Source of the DNA: Rhizobium sullae
Lineage (GTDB): Bacteria; Pseudomonadota; Alphaproteobacteria; Rhizobiales; Rhizobiaceae
Direction of reading: 5' to 3'
Length of the DNA stretch: 64,000 nt
Assembly (NCBI RefSeq): GCF_900169785.1
Contig: NZ_FWER01000001.1
Span: 63,765-127,764 of the forward strand
Made by a program: the position numbers and the translations under genes. Positions within the stretch are counted from its first letter, which is position 1; every line of letters begins with the position of its first letter. Positions 56,139 to 64,000 of the stretch are shown in pieces. The notes under the pieces were generated by a model that saw only the letters and a program-made list of their open reading frames with translations, was not told the origin of the DNA and did not search any database.

Positions 56139-56621
56139 ATGGACCGCGTCGATAAAATCCTGTCCCAATGGCAACGTGAGCGGCCAGACCTCGACGTCGA
56201 AGCGATGGGCATCCTGGGGCGCCTCAAGCGGCTGATGACGCATCTCGGACGCGAGGTTGAACAAGTGCTGCTGCAGCACGGTTTCTCGTCGTCCGCCTTC
56301 GACGTGCTCGCAACGCTTCGGCGTTCGGGAGCGCCCTATCGCCTCTCACCAGGCGATCTTCTGGCGATGACGATGGTGAGCTCCGGTACGATGACCAACC
56401 GCATCGACCAGCTCGAGAAAGCAGGTTTTGTCGAGCGCGTCCTCAATCCCGACGATCGGCGAAGCGTGCTGATTGCATTGACGGAGAAAGGGTTTGCAGC
56501 CGTCGAGACCGCGGTCGGTGCGCATGTCGCCAATCAGCAGCGGCTCGTCGAAAACCTCAGCGATGAAGACAAGGCAGCGCTCGACGCGCTGCTGCGCAAA
56601 TTTCTCGCGAAATTCGAATAG
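56139..56621 (+). CDS. MarR family transcriptional regulator
   Basis: A 160-residue winged-helix regulator. The core is SAFDVLATLRRSGAPYRLSPGDLLAMTMVSSGTMTNRIDQLEKAGFVERVLNPDDRRSVLIALTEKG, with the DDRR wing. The ATG at 56139 is preferred, with GAGGAAG upstream; an earlier in-frame start has no support. It probably represses the EamA exporter and itself. Its stop touches the stop of the convergent quinone-reductase gene. Confidence 0.88.
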   Translation: MDRVDKILSQWQRERPDLDVEAMGILGRLKRLMTHLGREVEQVLLQHGFSSSAFDVLATLRRSGAPYRLSPGDLLAMTMVSSGTMTNRIDQLEKAGFVERVLNPDDRRSVLIALTEKGFAAVETAVGAHVANQQRLVENLSDEDKAALDALLRKFLAKFE

Positions 56622-57212
56622 TCAGATCGCGCTCAGCGCCTTGCGCACGCGATCAAGATGACCTTGGCGTTTGGCGGCGGTCGCGCGATCCATATCATGC
56701 AGGCTGAGCATGCGAAAATTGAGGCGCTTGGAGCAGAAGTTCGCGATGCCGCGCTTCAGCAGCCGGCGCACCGGATTGCCCATATAGAGATGAACCAGCC
56801 ACCACGGCGAGCCCGTCGTCGTCAAAGCCCAAAGCAGCCTAATATTTGTCAGCTGCGGAACGATCCGCCCGCCGGCCGCATCGTGCGAGAAGGCAACACC
56901 GGGCGCGAAGACCCGATCGAAGAAGCCCTTGAGGATCGCCGGAAAGTTGAACCACCACTGCGGAAAGACAAGGATCAATCCATCGGCCGCCTTCAGCCGC
57001 TCCACGATCGTTGAGACGCTGGAGGCATCATAGGGGATATCGAAGTAGCCGCCACGCTCGGCCTTCGTGAGGCGAGGATCGAAATCCTCGGCATAGAGAT
57101 CGAGCACATCAACCGCATGACCGGCTTCTGCCAGAGCTTCACCCGCAGTCTTTGCAACAGAGGCGGCAAAACTCTCTTCGAGCGGATGAGCAAGCACCAG
57201 GAGGATACGCAT
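56622..57212 (-). CDS. Flavodoxin-fold NAD(P)H quinone oxidoreductase
   Basis: A 196-residue NQO1/KefF-type flavoprotein. It begins MRILLVLAHPLEESFAASVAKTAGEAL, binding the flavin phosphate. Middle parts are LILVFPQWWFNFPAILKGFFDRVFAPGVAF and LWALTTTGSPWW, which bind FAD or FMN and substrate. The ATG at 57212 is the usual family start. It follows xseA by 13 bases on the same strand. Such enzymes reduce quinones by two electrons. Confidence 0.87.
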   Translation of the reverse strand: MRILLVLAHPLEESFAASVAKTAGEALAEAGHAVDVLDLYAEDFDPRLTKAERGGYFDIPYDASSVSTIVERLKAADGLILVFPQWWFNFPAILKGFFDRVFAPGVAFSHDAAGGRIVPQLTNIRLLWALTTTGSPWWLVHLYMGNPVRRLLKRGIANFCSKRLNFRMLSLHDMDRATAAKRQGHLDRVRKALSAI

Positions 57213-57225
57213 CGGTTGTCCTAGA

Positions 57226-58806
57226 CTAGAATAGGCTGCCCTGCTTCGGCGGCGCGGTCGGCTGTTCCGGCTTCGGCGAGCGTTTCCTCGGCGGCGCACC
57301 GCCTTCGGTCGTCACGGCGCCGACGCGGCCGTCGGCAAACTCGATCGAAATGCCGCTGCCGGCTGAAAGTGCCGCGGCCTGCGATACCGGCCGGTTTTCA
57401 TCGTCGCGGATGACTGCATAACCGCGCTTCAAGACGTTTTTATAGGAGAGCGACTGCAGCACGCGGTCCTGTGCCGAAAGCTCGCCCCTTGCCCGTGTCA
57501 ACTGATGGCGGACAGCGGTATCGGCGTGACGGGACAAGTTTGCCAGATGGTCGCGCATGCGCGCCGTCTGTGTTTTCAAGCGCATGGGCAGGGAGGCAAA
57601 CACGACATCGGCGCGGCCGACACGGGACTTAGAGCGATCGACCAATCGCTCCACCATGCGCTCCGCCCGCGTCATTCGCTCGGCAAGTATCTGGCGGTGC
57701 TCGGCAATGCGGTTAGAAAGCACGTCCGGCCTCAGATGCGAGGCAGTGCGCTCAAAGCTCCGGCGTTTATTGATGGTGTTGAGTTCCAACCCGCGGCCGA
57801 GGCCCGCCGCTGCCTCATCAAAGCGCCGGCGTGGCATCGCAAGCAGCTGATCGAGCGACGGCAGCGCCCGCACCAGCGAGCGAACCGCCTGCCGCCGGTG
57901 ATCCATCTGGCGGCTTGTACAGCCTTGCAGACGAGCTGAAAGTGCCGAAACCTGCGCCTCCAGTTCGGCCTTGACGGGAACGGCCATTTCCGCAGCACCC
58001 GTCGGCGTCGGCGCACGCACATCGGCCGCATAATCGATCAGCGTCCAGTCCGTCTCGTGGCCAACCGCGGAGATAAGCGGAATTTCACTTTCAGCAGCGG
58101 CCCGCACGACGATCTCGTCGTTGAAGCTCCAGAGGTCTTCGAGGCTGCCGCCGCCGCGGGCGACGATCAGCACATCCGGCCTCGGCATTTCGCCGCCCGG
58201 CTGAAAGCCATTGAAACCGCGGATGGCATTCGCCACCTCCTCGCCGGAACCATCGCCCTGCACCTTGACGGGCCAGACGATAACATGGACGGGAAAACGA
58301 TCAGAAATGCGGTGCAGGATATCGCGAATGACGGCGCCCGTCGGCGACGTGACGACGCCGATGACCTTCGGCATGAACGGCAGCCGCCTCTTGCGCGCCG
58401 CGTCAAAAAGACCTTCAGCACCAAGCTTGCGCTTGCGCTCCTCGATCAGCGCCATCAGCGCGCCGGCACCGGCTGGCTCCAGCGTTTCAATGACGATCTG
58501 GTACTTCGATGAGCCAGGGAAAGTCGTCACCTTGCCGGTGGCGATTACCTCCATGCCTTCTTCCGGCCGGAACTTCAGCCGCGAGAATGTGCCCTTCCAG
58601 ATGACGGCGTCGATACGTGCGCGATCGTCCTTCAGCGAGAAATAGGCATGACCCGATGAATGCGGGCCGCGATAGCCGGAAATTTCGCCACGCACCCGCA
58701 CCTGATCGAAGGCGGTTTCGACCGTGCGCTTGATCGATCCCGAAAGCTCGGAGACCGAATATTCCGTCAGGTTCGTGGGCGAATCGGTGTCGAAGACGTT
58801 GCTCAT
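57226..58806 (-). CDS. xseA: Exodeoxyribonuclease VII large subunit
   Basis: A 526-residue nuclease subunit. The N-terminal OB-fold ([35 protein letters not shown]) binds single-stranded DNA; the catalytic domain has [37 protein letters not shown] and [18 protein letters not shown] long helical region and a short C-terminal domain ([16 protein letters not shown]) follow, with a proline-rich tail longer than usual. With XseB, encoded elsewhere, it degrades single-stranded DNA. Confidence 0.95.
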   Translation of the reverse strand: MSNVFDTDSPTNLTEYSVSELSGSIKRTVETAFDQVRVRGEISGYRGPHSSGHAYFSLKDDRARIDAVIWKGTFSRLKFRPEEGMEVIATGKVTTFPGSSKYQIVIETLEPAGAGALMALIEERKRKLGAEGLFDAARKRRLPFMPKVIGVVTSPTGAVIRDILHRISDRFPVHVIVWPVKVQGDGSGEEVANAIRGFNGFQPGGEMPRPDVLIVARGGGSLEDLWSFNDEIVVRAAAESEIPLISAVGHETDWTLIDYAADVRAPTPTGAAEMAVPVKAELEAQVSALSARLQGCTSRQMDHRRQAVRSLVRALPSLDQLLAMPRRRFDEAAAGLGRGLELNTINKRRSFERTASHLRPDVLSNRIAEHRQILAERMTRAERMVERLVDRSKSRVGRADVVFASLPMRLKTQTARMRDHLANLSRHADTAVRHQLTRARGELSAQDRVLQSLSYKNVLKRGYAVIRDDENRPVSQAAALSAGSGISIEFADGRVGAVTTEGGAPPRKRSPKPEQPTAPPKQGSLF

Positions 58807-58874
58807 CCTTCCTTTCTAGCGAAAGCGGAGGGAAAGATCAGCCTTAGGCGTCAAGGATTTTGCAGAGCGGCCTG

Positions 58875-60728
58875 TCAATCCACCGGCTTGAAGAGATAGT
58901 ATTCGACGCTCTTGGCTTTGGCGAAAGGGCGTAGGTAAGAGGGAATATTACCCTTCGCGAGCTGAGCGTAGAGCCCTTCCGATTTCAACTTCCGAAGCGC
59001 GGCGGTCAAGGGGTCGTCTTTGCAAAAGGCAAGCATAGTGACGCCGGCCCCGCGCAGGAAGGCTTCCGCCTCCTTTGGGTCGGAAAGACCGATATGAAGT
59101 TCGGTCAGCATGCCCTGCGGATTCCGGTGATACGGCGCGGTCAAAACGTGCTGGCCGGTGAACCGCAGGATTGGAACACCCATTTCCGAAGAAGCCGCGA
59201 TCATGCCAACTGGTATGGTGTTGAGTGGCGCCACAGCGTCTCTGGACTTGCAGGAATTCGTTTCGTCATCCTCCTTCGCGGCATTTTGTTTTTCTGCCGG
59301 CGTCTTGCGCTGCATCTCGACAAAGCCACCCGCCACCGCCCACGCGGCCGGCACGCTCGCCAGCACGACCATGATATAGCAAAGAGCCGCAGCGATATTT
59401 TCCCGTTCGCCATTCGAAAACCGGCGCATATCGATAATCAGCAGCGCGAGCGGCAGGATTGAAATCATATTCGAGAAGGCGGCGCCCCGAACCTGCACAA
59501 GTGCAATCGCCCAACTCACACCCAGCAGGAGCAGCAGGATCAGATGAATCTCCACACGATCGCGATGAAAGATGCGGAAGACGCAGGTGCCGACACCAAG
59601 TAGACCAACGGCATAAAAGGCACCAAGCGAATAGGGCTCGGTACGCCCCATCGCAATGATCGACCGCGCCTCAGAAATACCGTTAAGCCATAGCTCGATC
59701 AGCATGGGATCGAGATCGTTCATTGGATTATGCAAGCATTGCGGCGCGATCACGAGCGCGGATACGGCGACAATAGCGCCAACACCAGCAAGAGCGACGA
59801 AACGCAGAGAACGCGACAGGTGGCTGGCGCAAACGGCCACGGCTAGGAGCAGCCCTCCGCCAATCGCGGAGAGACTGTAAAAGCCAAGCGAGAGGCTGTC
59901 GCAGGTTACAGTTGAATACAGCCTGGGGGAAATCGTACCGAAGAAGAAAATGCTGATGAAGAGCGCCATGGATAGACCGAAGGCTTTTGCCGCCGCCGCA
60001 TAGATTTCCCCGTGCCAGGCCCAGGAAATCGCGACCGTGATGCAGACGGCCGCAACGACCGGTGTCGTTTCGGCGCCGATCGCAATTGCAAGAGCGGCAC
60101 AGAATCCCGCGATGGTATAGCTCCAGGCGCTATATTTCTCATCGAGCAACATCGCAATCATCATGGCGACGAGGCAGAGTTGCACATTATGATGATCAAT
60201 TGCGCCCGGCAGAAACCGGCCGCTTGTCATCACCATCAGAGCAGTCAGGCCCAGCGAAATGTGCATGGCCGCGATGCCGCCGATGCGGCGCGCGGCTATC
60301 GCCATCGCGAGCATCAGAGGGATAATGAGCGAAAGCGGCCAAACGGCAAGTGCAACAGTCTCGGCTTTTTCTGTCGACAGGAAGAGGCCGAAGAACCTGA
60401 TCAGCGAGGCAAGCGGCAAGTCGACGAGTCGCGACCAATGCATCGGCGTTCCGGCGACGCCAAGCCGATACTGCATGAGATCGAACCAGCCTTGGCCAGC
60501 AAGCAGGTCGCGCGCCTCGACAAGCCGCATGCCGTCATCGTTGTCAGGGCCGACATAGTCCGTGGCATTCGGCAGCCTCATGGCTGCTATCGCCGCGATC
60601 AGCACACCGCTGTAGATCAGGACGGATGGCCAGAGACGCGTCAGCAAGGTTCGCAGCTTCGTCAGCGAAAATGCCGACGTGGCCCTGCCGGTTATCTCTG
60701 CAACATTCGTCATTGGGATATTGTCCAT
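58875..60728 (-). CDS. Polytopic membrane protein, GT-C glycosyltransferase-like
   Basis: A 617-residue protein with about 11-12 membrane segments in the first 470 residues and a soluble C-terminal domain. An early lumenal loop reads YVGPDNDDGMRLVEARDLLAGQGWFDLMQYRLG, with acidic residues typical of GT-C active sites, followed by MHWSRLVD. The soluble end contains GMIAASSEMGVPILRFTGQHVLTAPYHRNPQG. It resembles oligosaccharyl- or lipid-linked sugar transferases. It is divergent from the GT2 gene across about 145 bases. The start may be 60728 or 60713. Donor and acceptor unknown. Confidence 0.7.
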   Translation of the reverse strand: MDNIPMTNVAEITGRATSAFSLTKLRTLLTRLWPSVLIYSGVLIAAIAAMRLPNATDYVGPDNDDGMRLVEARDLLAGQGWFDLMQYRLGVAGTPMHWSRLVDLPLASLIRFFGLFLSTEKAETVALAVWPLSLIIPLMLAMAIAARRIGGIAAMHISLGLTALMVMTSGRFLPGAIDHHNVQLCLVAMMIAMLLDEKYSAWSYTIAGFCAALAIAIGAETTPVVAAVCITVAISWAWHGEIYAAAAKAFGLSMALFISIFFFGTISPRLYSTVTCDSLSLGFYSLSAIGGGLLLAVAVCASHLSRSLRFVALAGVGAIVAVSALVIAPQCLHNPMNDLDPMLIELWLNGISEARSIIAMGRTEPYSLGAFYAVGLLGVGTCVFRIFHRDRVEIHLILLLLLGVSWAIALVQVRGAAFSNMISILPLALLIIDMRRFSNGERENIAAALCYIMVVLASVPAAWAVAGGFVEMQRKTPAEKQNAAKEDDETNSCKSRDAVAPLNTIPVGMIAASSEMGVPILRFTGQHVLTAPYHRNPQGMLTELHIGLSDPKEAEAFLRGAGVTMLAFCKDDPLTAALRKLKSEGLYAQLAKGNIPSYLRPFAKAKSVEYYLFKPVD

Positions 60729-60872
60729 CTTGAACTCGACGGACTCTAGCCTTCGTGAATCAAGAAAGAGTAAAGCGCGCCAAAAGTAGCCACGGTCTCT
60801 GTCTGCGCTATAGCGTCTTATTAACAATGGATGCTTTAGACTGCTCGCCAACCAAGAACGGTGGGTAGGATC

Positions 60873-61874
60873 ATGACGCGATTGCCGCCAGAGGGCTTGA
60901 ATATTGCTGTGCTGCTACCTTGCTATAACGAAGCGGCAACGATCGGCGCAGTCGTCCGCGGTTTCAAAGCGGCACTGCCGCATGCCCAGATCCACGTCTA
61001 CGACAACAATTCGACCGACGGGACCGCGCTCCACGCCATGCTCGCAGGCGCCGCCGTCGTTCGCGAGCGGCGTCAGGGCAAGGGTCATGTCGTGCGCCGC
61101 ATGTTCGCCGATATCGACGCTGACATCTATCTGATGGCGGATGGCGACGGCACCTATGCGCCGGAAGACGGCGAAGAGCTGATCCGCACGCTGCTGACCG
61201 AACGCGCCGACATGGTGGTCGGAACGCGACGCGGCGTTCATGCGGACGCAGGACGCGACGGACATGCTTTCGGCAACCGCATCTTCAACATTCTCTATCG
61301 CACGATCTTCGGCCCTGACTTCACCGATATTTTCTCAGGCTACCGGGCCTTCTCGCGCCGTTTCGCCAAAAGCTTCCCAGCCGTTTCCGGCGGTTTCGAG
61401 ATCGAGACCGAAATGTCCGTTCACGCGTCGCGGCTCAAGCTGCCGGTCGCCGAACTGGAACTCGACTACGGCCGGCGCCCGGAAGGCTCGCACTCGAAAC
61501 TTTCAACCTTCAAGGATGGCGGCAAGATTCTCTGGATGTTTGCCATGCTGATGAAGGAAACACGGCCCTTTGCCTTCTTCGGGCTTATCAGCGCGTTCTT
61601 CATGCTCTCGAGCATGGGTTTCATGACGCCCGTGCTGGCGGAGTATTTCGAAACAGGCCTCGTCAACCGCATGCCGACATGGGTCCTCTCCATGGCGCTG
61701 ATGATGATCTCGTTCATGGTCTTCACCGCCGGCCTGATCCTTGACTCCGTCGCCCGCTCGCGTGCCGAGCAGTTGCGCATCCATTACATCAACGTCGCCG
61801 CACTGAGTCAGGGTGCGATGCCGGAAAAACCCATCGACGCCGCACGAAGCGGCAAGACCGCCCGTATCGCTTGA
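60873..61874 (+). CDS. Family 2 glycosyltransferase with membrane tail
   Basis: A 333-residue protein of the polyprenyl-phosphate sugar transferase type. The GT-A part has VLLPCYNEAATIG, VYDNNSTDGT and the metal-binding MADGDGTYAPEDG; FSGYRAFSRRFAKSFPAVSGGFEIETEMSV is the acceptor region. Two or three membrane segments follow at about 230-295. Such enzymes charge undecaprenyl phosphate with a sugar. The ATG at 60873 is used, with TAGGA upstream. It leads a compact operon with a methyltransferase, a small EamA protein and a GtrA-like protein. Confidence 0.88.
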   Translation: MTRLPPEGLNIAVLLPCYNEAATIGAVVRGFKAALPHAQIHVYDNNSTDGTALHAMLAGAAVVRERRQGKGHVVRRMFADIDADIYLMADGDGTYAPEDGEELIRTLLTERADMVVGTRRGVHADAGRDGHAFGNRIFNILYRTIFGPDFTDIFSGYRAFSRRFAKSFPAVSGGFEIETEMSVHASRLKLPVAELELDYGRRPEGSHSKLSTFKDGGKILWMFAMLMKETRPFAFFGLISAFFMLSSMGFMTPVLAEYFETGLVNRMPTWVLSMALMMISFMVFTAGLILDSVARSRAEQLRIHYINVAALSQGAMPEKPIDAARSGKTARIA

Positions 61875-61903
61875 TTGCTTCTGCTCAAGGTGACGCCACT
61901 TCC

Positions 61904-62608
61904 ATGAATAGAGAAACCACAAACCGCATCCGTTTCGTGCTGGAAGATATCCTACCGCCGTTTATCCGCGATTCAGGTGCTTTCCGCTGGGCTGCACAGC
62001 GCGTCTGGGGCGCCCATATCACCCATCTAGCGAACTTCCGCGAGCGCGCGCCATTCCTTTCGGAAAAAGAGTATGCCGAGCTTTACCGCAATCATCCCCG
62101 CGTTCACGAAGGCACTGACAATTCGGTAGCCTGCATCCGTCGCATCCTCGGATCGATCGAGGGCGAGACTGTCTGCGACATCGGGTGCGGCACCGGCGCG
62201 CTGCTCAGCCGCATTCAGTCGGCGCATCCGGAACTCCATCGCCTCACAGGCGTCGACTTCGTGATAGACGACGCGTCGCGCCTTTCCGGCATTGAATATG
62301 TCGCCGCCAAGGTCGAAACCCTCCCCTTTGCAGACGCGGAATTCGACACGGTCATCTGCACACATGTGATCGAGCATATTCTCGACTACCGGCGGGCGAT
62401 CGCGGAACTGCGCCGGATTGCAAGACGCCGCCTCATCATCGTTGTGCCGCGTGAGCGCGAATACCGCTACACGTTCAACCCGCACTTCAACTTCTTCCCT
62501 TATACGCACTCCTTCCTGAGAGCTGTCCAACCGGTGCCTTCAGTCTACGTCTGCGAGGATATAGGCCGCGACATCTTCTATTCGGAAGAAAGAGGTGCAG
62601 CGGATTGA
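61904..62608 (+). CDS. Class I SAM-dependent methyltransferase
   Basis: A 234-residue methyltransferase. Motif I is VCDIGCGTGALLSRIQS, motif II includes TGVDFVID, and the post-motif region VICTHVIEHILDYRRAIAELRRIARRRLIIVVPRE is typical of the Methyltransf_11 group. The start at 61904 follows AAGGTGA. Its stop overlaps the first possible codon of the next gene. Inside this glycan operon it may methylate a sugar or lipid-linked intermediate; this is inference. Confidence 0.85.
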   Translation: MNRETTNRIRFVLEDILPPFIRDSGAFRWAAQRVWGAHITHLANFRERAPFLSEKEYAELYRNHPRVHEGTDNSVACIRRILGSIEGETVCDIGCGTGALLSRIQSAHPELHRLTGVDFVIDDASRLSGIEYVAAKVETLPFADAEFDTVICTHVIEHILDYRRAIAELRRIARRRLIIVVPREREYRYTFNPHFNFFPYTHSFLRAVQPVPSVYVCEDIGRDIFYSEERGAAD

Positions 62609-62619
62609 AGGACGGTTCG

Positions 62620-62982
62620 ATGCTTTCCACTTTTTCAGCGAGCACGTGGATTGGCCTTATCGGCACGCCGCTGCTGATCGCCTCGGGTCAGGTGCTGTTC
62701 AAACTGACGAGCGCGACCGCAGGCGAACTCAATGTCCGCAATATCCTTGCGCTGCTTCTCAATCCCGTGCTGCTCGCAGCACTGCTCCTTTACGCCCTCG
62801 GAACGATTATCTGGATCTACGTCCTGAAAGCCGTCCCTCTGACGATTGCCTACTCCTTCATGGGGTTGACCTTCTGTTTCGTTCCTTTGCTAGCGCAGGT
62901 CTTTCTCGGAGAGGCTCTTACTGTACGCTACGTCATTGGCGCCATTTTCATCATAGCCGGCATGCTGGCGATCAATGGCTGA
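62620..62982 (+). CDS. Small EamA/SMR-like flippase subunit (ArnE-type)
   Basis: A 120-residue protein with four membrane segments, half the size of a normal EamA transporter. It reads LIASGQVLFKLTSATAG, YALGTIIWIYVLKAVPLTIAYSFMGLTFCFVPLLAQVFLGEAL, and ends VIGAIFIIAGMLAIN. Small proteins of this kind, such as ArnE/ArnF, flip undecaprenyl-linked sugars. GAAGGAC six bases before the ATG at 62620 supports the start; a TTG at 62605 is possible. Eight bases overlap the next gene. Confidence 0.75.
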   Translation: MLSTFSASTWIGLIGTPLLIASGQVLFKLTSATAGELNVRNILALLLNPVLLAALLLYALGTIIWIYVLKAVPLTIAYSFMGLTFCFVPLLAQVFLGEALTVRYVIGAIFIIAGMLAING

Positions 62983-63367
62983 CAGTTCTTCCAATCGAAT
63001 TTTGTTGTTCCTGCGCTTTATCGCATTGCTGCTGCTCGGACTGATGATAGATGCGCTACTCTTCCATTTGCTGCTGAATGCGGCGTTTGGCCCGCTTCTC
63101 GCGCGGACACTGAGCCTTCTTGCAGCACTTGCCATTACGCTCGCATTGCTGCACCGCATCGATCTTAAAGCACGCAATCGATTGTCGACAGAACGCCCTG
63201 GCCTTGCCGCAATCCTAATAATCGCGGCAATTCTGAACCAAGGCCTCTACGCCACGCTCGTAACGGCATTGCCGTCTCTGCAGCCGTTGGCGGCGATGGC
63301 TCTCGCCTCCACCGCCACACTGTGCTTTGCAATTTTCGGCTACCTGCGGCTCGCGTTTCGCAAATAA
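62975..63367 (+). CDS. GtrA-like small membrane protein
   Basis: A 130-residue protein with four membrane segments (LRFIALLLLGLMIDALLFHLLLNAAFG, ARTLSLLAALAITLALLHRI, GLAAILIIAAILNQGLYATLVTALP, LAAMALASTATLCFAIFGYL). Size and topology fit the GtrA family, which is proposed to flip polyprenyl-linked glucose. Sequence likeness is moderate. It overlaps the upstream gene by eight bases and closes the operon. Confidence 0.65.
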   Translation: MADSSSNRILLFLRFIALLLLGLMIDALLFHLLLNAAFGPLLARTLSLLAALAITLALLHRIDLKARNRLSTERPGLAAILIIAAILNQGLYATLVTALPSLQPLAAMALASTATLCFAIFGYLRLAFRK

Positions 63368-64000
63368 TCAAACTGGCTGCCAGCCGTCCCTCTCGCTGGC
63401 GCGGTAGATCGCGTCGATCACCTTCTGGTTCAGCTTCGAGCTTTCGAGCGTCACCACCTCTTCCTTCTCGCCCTTCGCAGCGCGGGCAAAAGCTTCAGCT
63501 TCGCGCCTATACTGGCGGCTGTCCTGGAAGCGGAAGATTGTCGACTCGTTGTGGCTGCGGTTGGCGAGTTCCAGTTCCTCCGGCCCCCAGCGGTCGGCGT
63601 TGAAGGGCGACTTCACCTCGATATAACCCTCGGTGCCGTGGAAGACCATGACCTGGCGGTTTGCCATCTGGGTGGATATGTAGAAACTCAGCTCGAAATC
63701 GCCGAAGTCGGCCTTCACGCTCGAATAAATATCGGTGCCGAATTCCGGGTCGCGTTCGGTGACGGCCTGGATGCGCACCGGTTCCTTGCCGGTCGAGAAG
63801 CGCGTGCTGATCGTCGGATAAACGCCGATATCGGGCAGGCCGCCGCCGCCGAGTGCGGGAATGTTGCGCATGTTGCCGGGATCGCGATTAAAATAGGTGA
63901 AGGCACCCTGGACATGGCGCAGCTTGCCGATCGCACCATCGGCTATCAGCGAGCGGACCTTTCGCCAGACCGGCGCATAGGTCACCATATAGGCTTCGGT
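63368..64000 (-). CDS. Gfo/Idh/MocA family oxidoreductase (5' end beyond the window)
   Basis: About 211 residues of the C-terminal part are present and the frame stays open at the right edge. The text begins [34 protein letters not shown], then [27 protein letters not shown] with the catalytic lysine-side region outside the window, and the C-terminal substrate domain with [17 protein letters not shown] and [12 protein letters not shown]. These enzymes oxidise sugars or inositols with NAD(P). The stop abuts the convergent GtrA-like gene. The N-terminal Rossmann domain is not in the window. Confidence 0.85.
   Translation of the reverse strand, partial: TEAYMVTYAPVWRKVRSLIADGAIGKLRHVQGAFTYFNRDPGNMRNIPALGGGGLPDIGVYPTISTRFSTGKEPVRIQAVTERDPEFGTDIYSSVKADFGDFELSFYISTQMANRQVMVFHGTEGYIEVKSPFNADRWGPEELELANRSHNESTIFRFQDSRQYRREAEAFARAAKGEKEEVVTLESSKLNQKVIDAIYRASERDGWQPV

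Overview
The window looks like the chromosome of an alphaproteobacterium of the Rhizobiaceae (Rhizobium/Agrobacterium group). The grounds are a Sinorhizobium-type phosphatidylethanolamine N-methyltransferase (PmtA), an FzlA-type GST-fold protein beside UppP, a candidate Irr box ahead of an imelysin operon, a rhizobial intergenic palindrome, and high-GC codon use. No rRNA, tRNA or CRISPR array was seen.

It has two parts. From base 1 to about 34.0 kb is a mosaic accessory region ending exactly at the 3' end of guaA. The guaA terminus carries a short sequence (34046-34060) whose core recurs at 18557-18567 and, with one mismatch, at 6194-6204. A DUF4102-type tyrosine integrase remnant lies beside guaA. 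I read this as two or more islands inserted one after another at guaA and now fixed by deletion of the integrase catalytic domain.

The accessory cargo is mostly redox and detoxification genes with their own regulators: a TetR/aldehyde dehydrogenase/GFA cluster, LysR, several short-chain dehydrogenases, F420-reductase-like proteins, SRPBCC proteins, a GST, an SDR plus ECF sigma factor pair, epoxide hydrolase, azoreductase, crotonase, and a QorB/HxlR pair. It also holds a sugar-type ABC transporter beside a truncated anmK, an intact AbiE toxin-antitoxin pair and a decayed AbiEii copy, an IS701-type fragment and several pseudogenes. The most unusual gene is a single-chain tandem TetR regulator. 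The clearest regulatory site is a triple GGATC-N3-GATCC operator between a TetR gene and an SDR gene.

From 34.0 kb to the end is ordinary chromosomal backbone: guaA, mtnN and a thioesterase; an iron-linked operon (imelysin, di-haem DUF1111 protein, second imelysin, DUF1513 protein) behind a candidate Irr box; HPP protein, RsmB, RlpA; an epimerase, queG and fzlA with uppP divergent; an NDUFA9-like protein; DUF1330, pyrF, histidine phosphatase and pmtA; dnaN; M29 aminopeptidase; EamA exporter with MarR; a quinone reductase; xseA; and a surface-glycan locus (GT-C-like membrane protein, GT2, methyltransferase, small EamA, GtrA-like, Gfo/Idh/MocA) that runs off the right edge.

All functional names come from reading the translated sequences against remembered family patterns. 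No database search was run.
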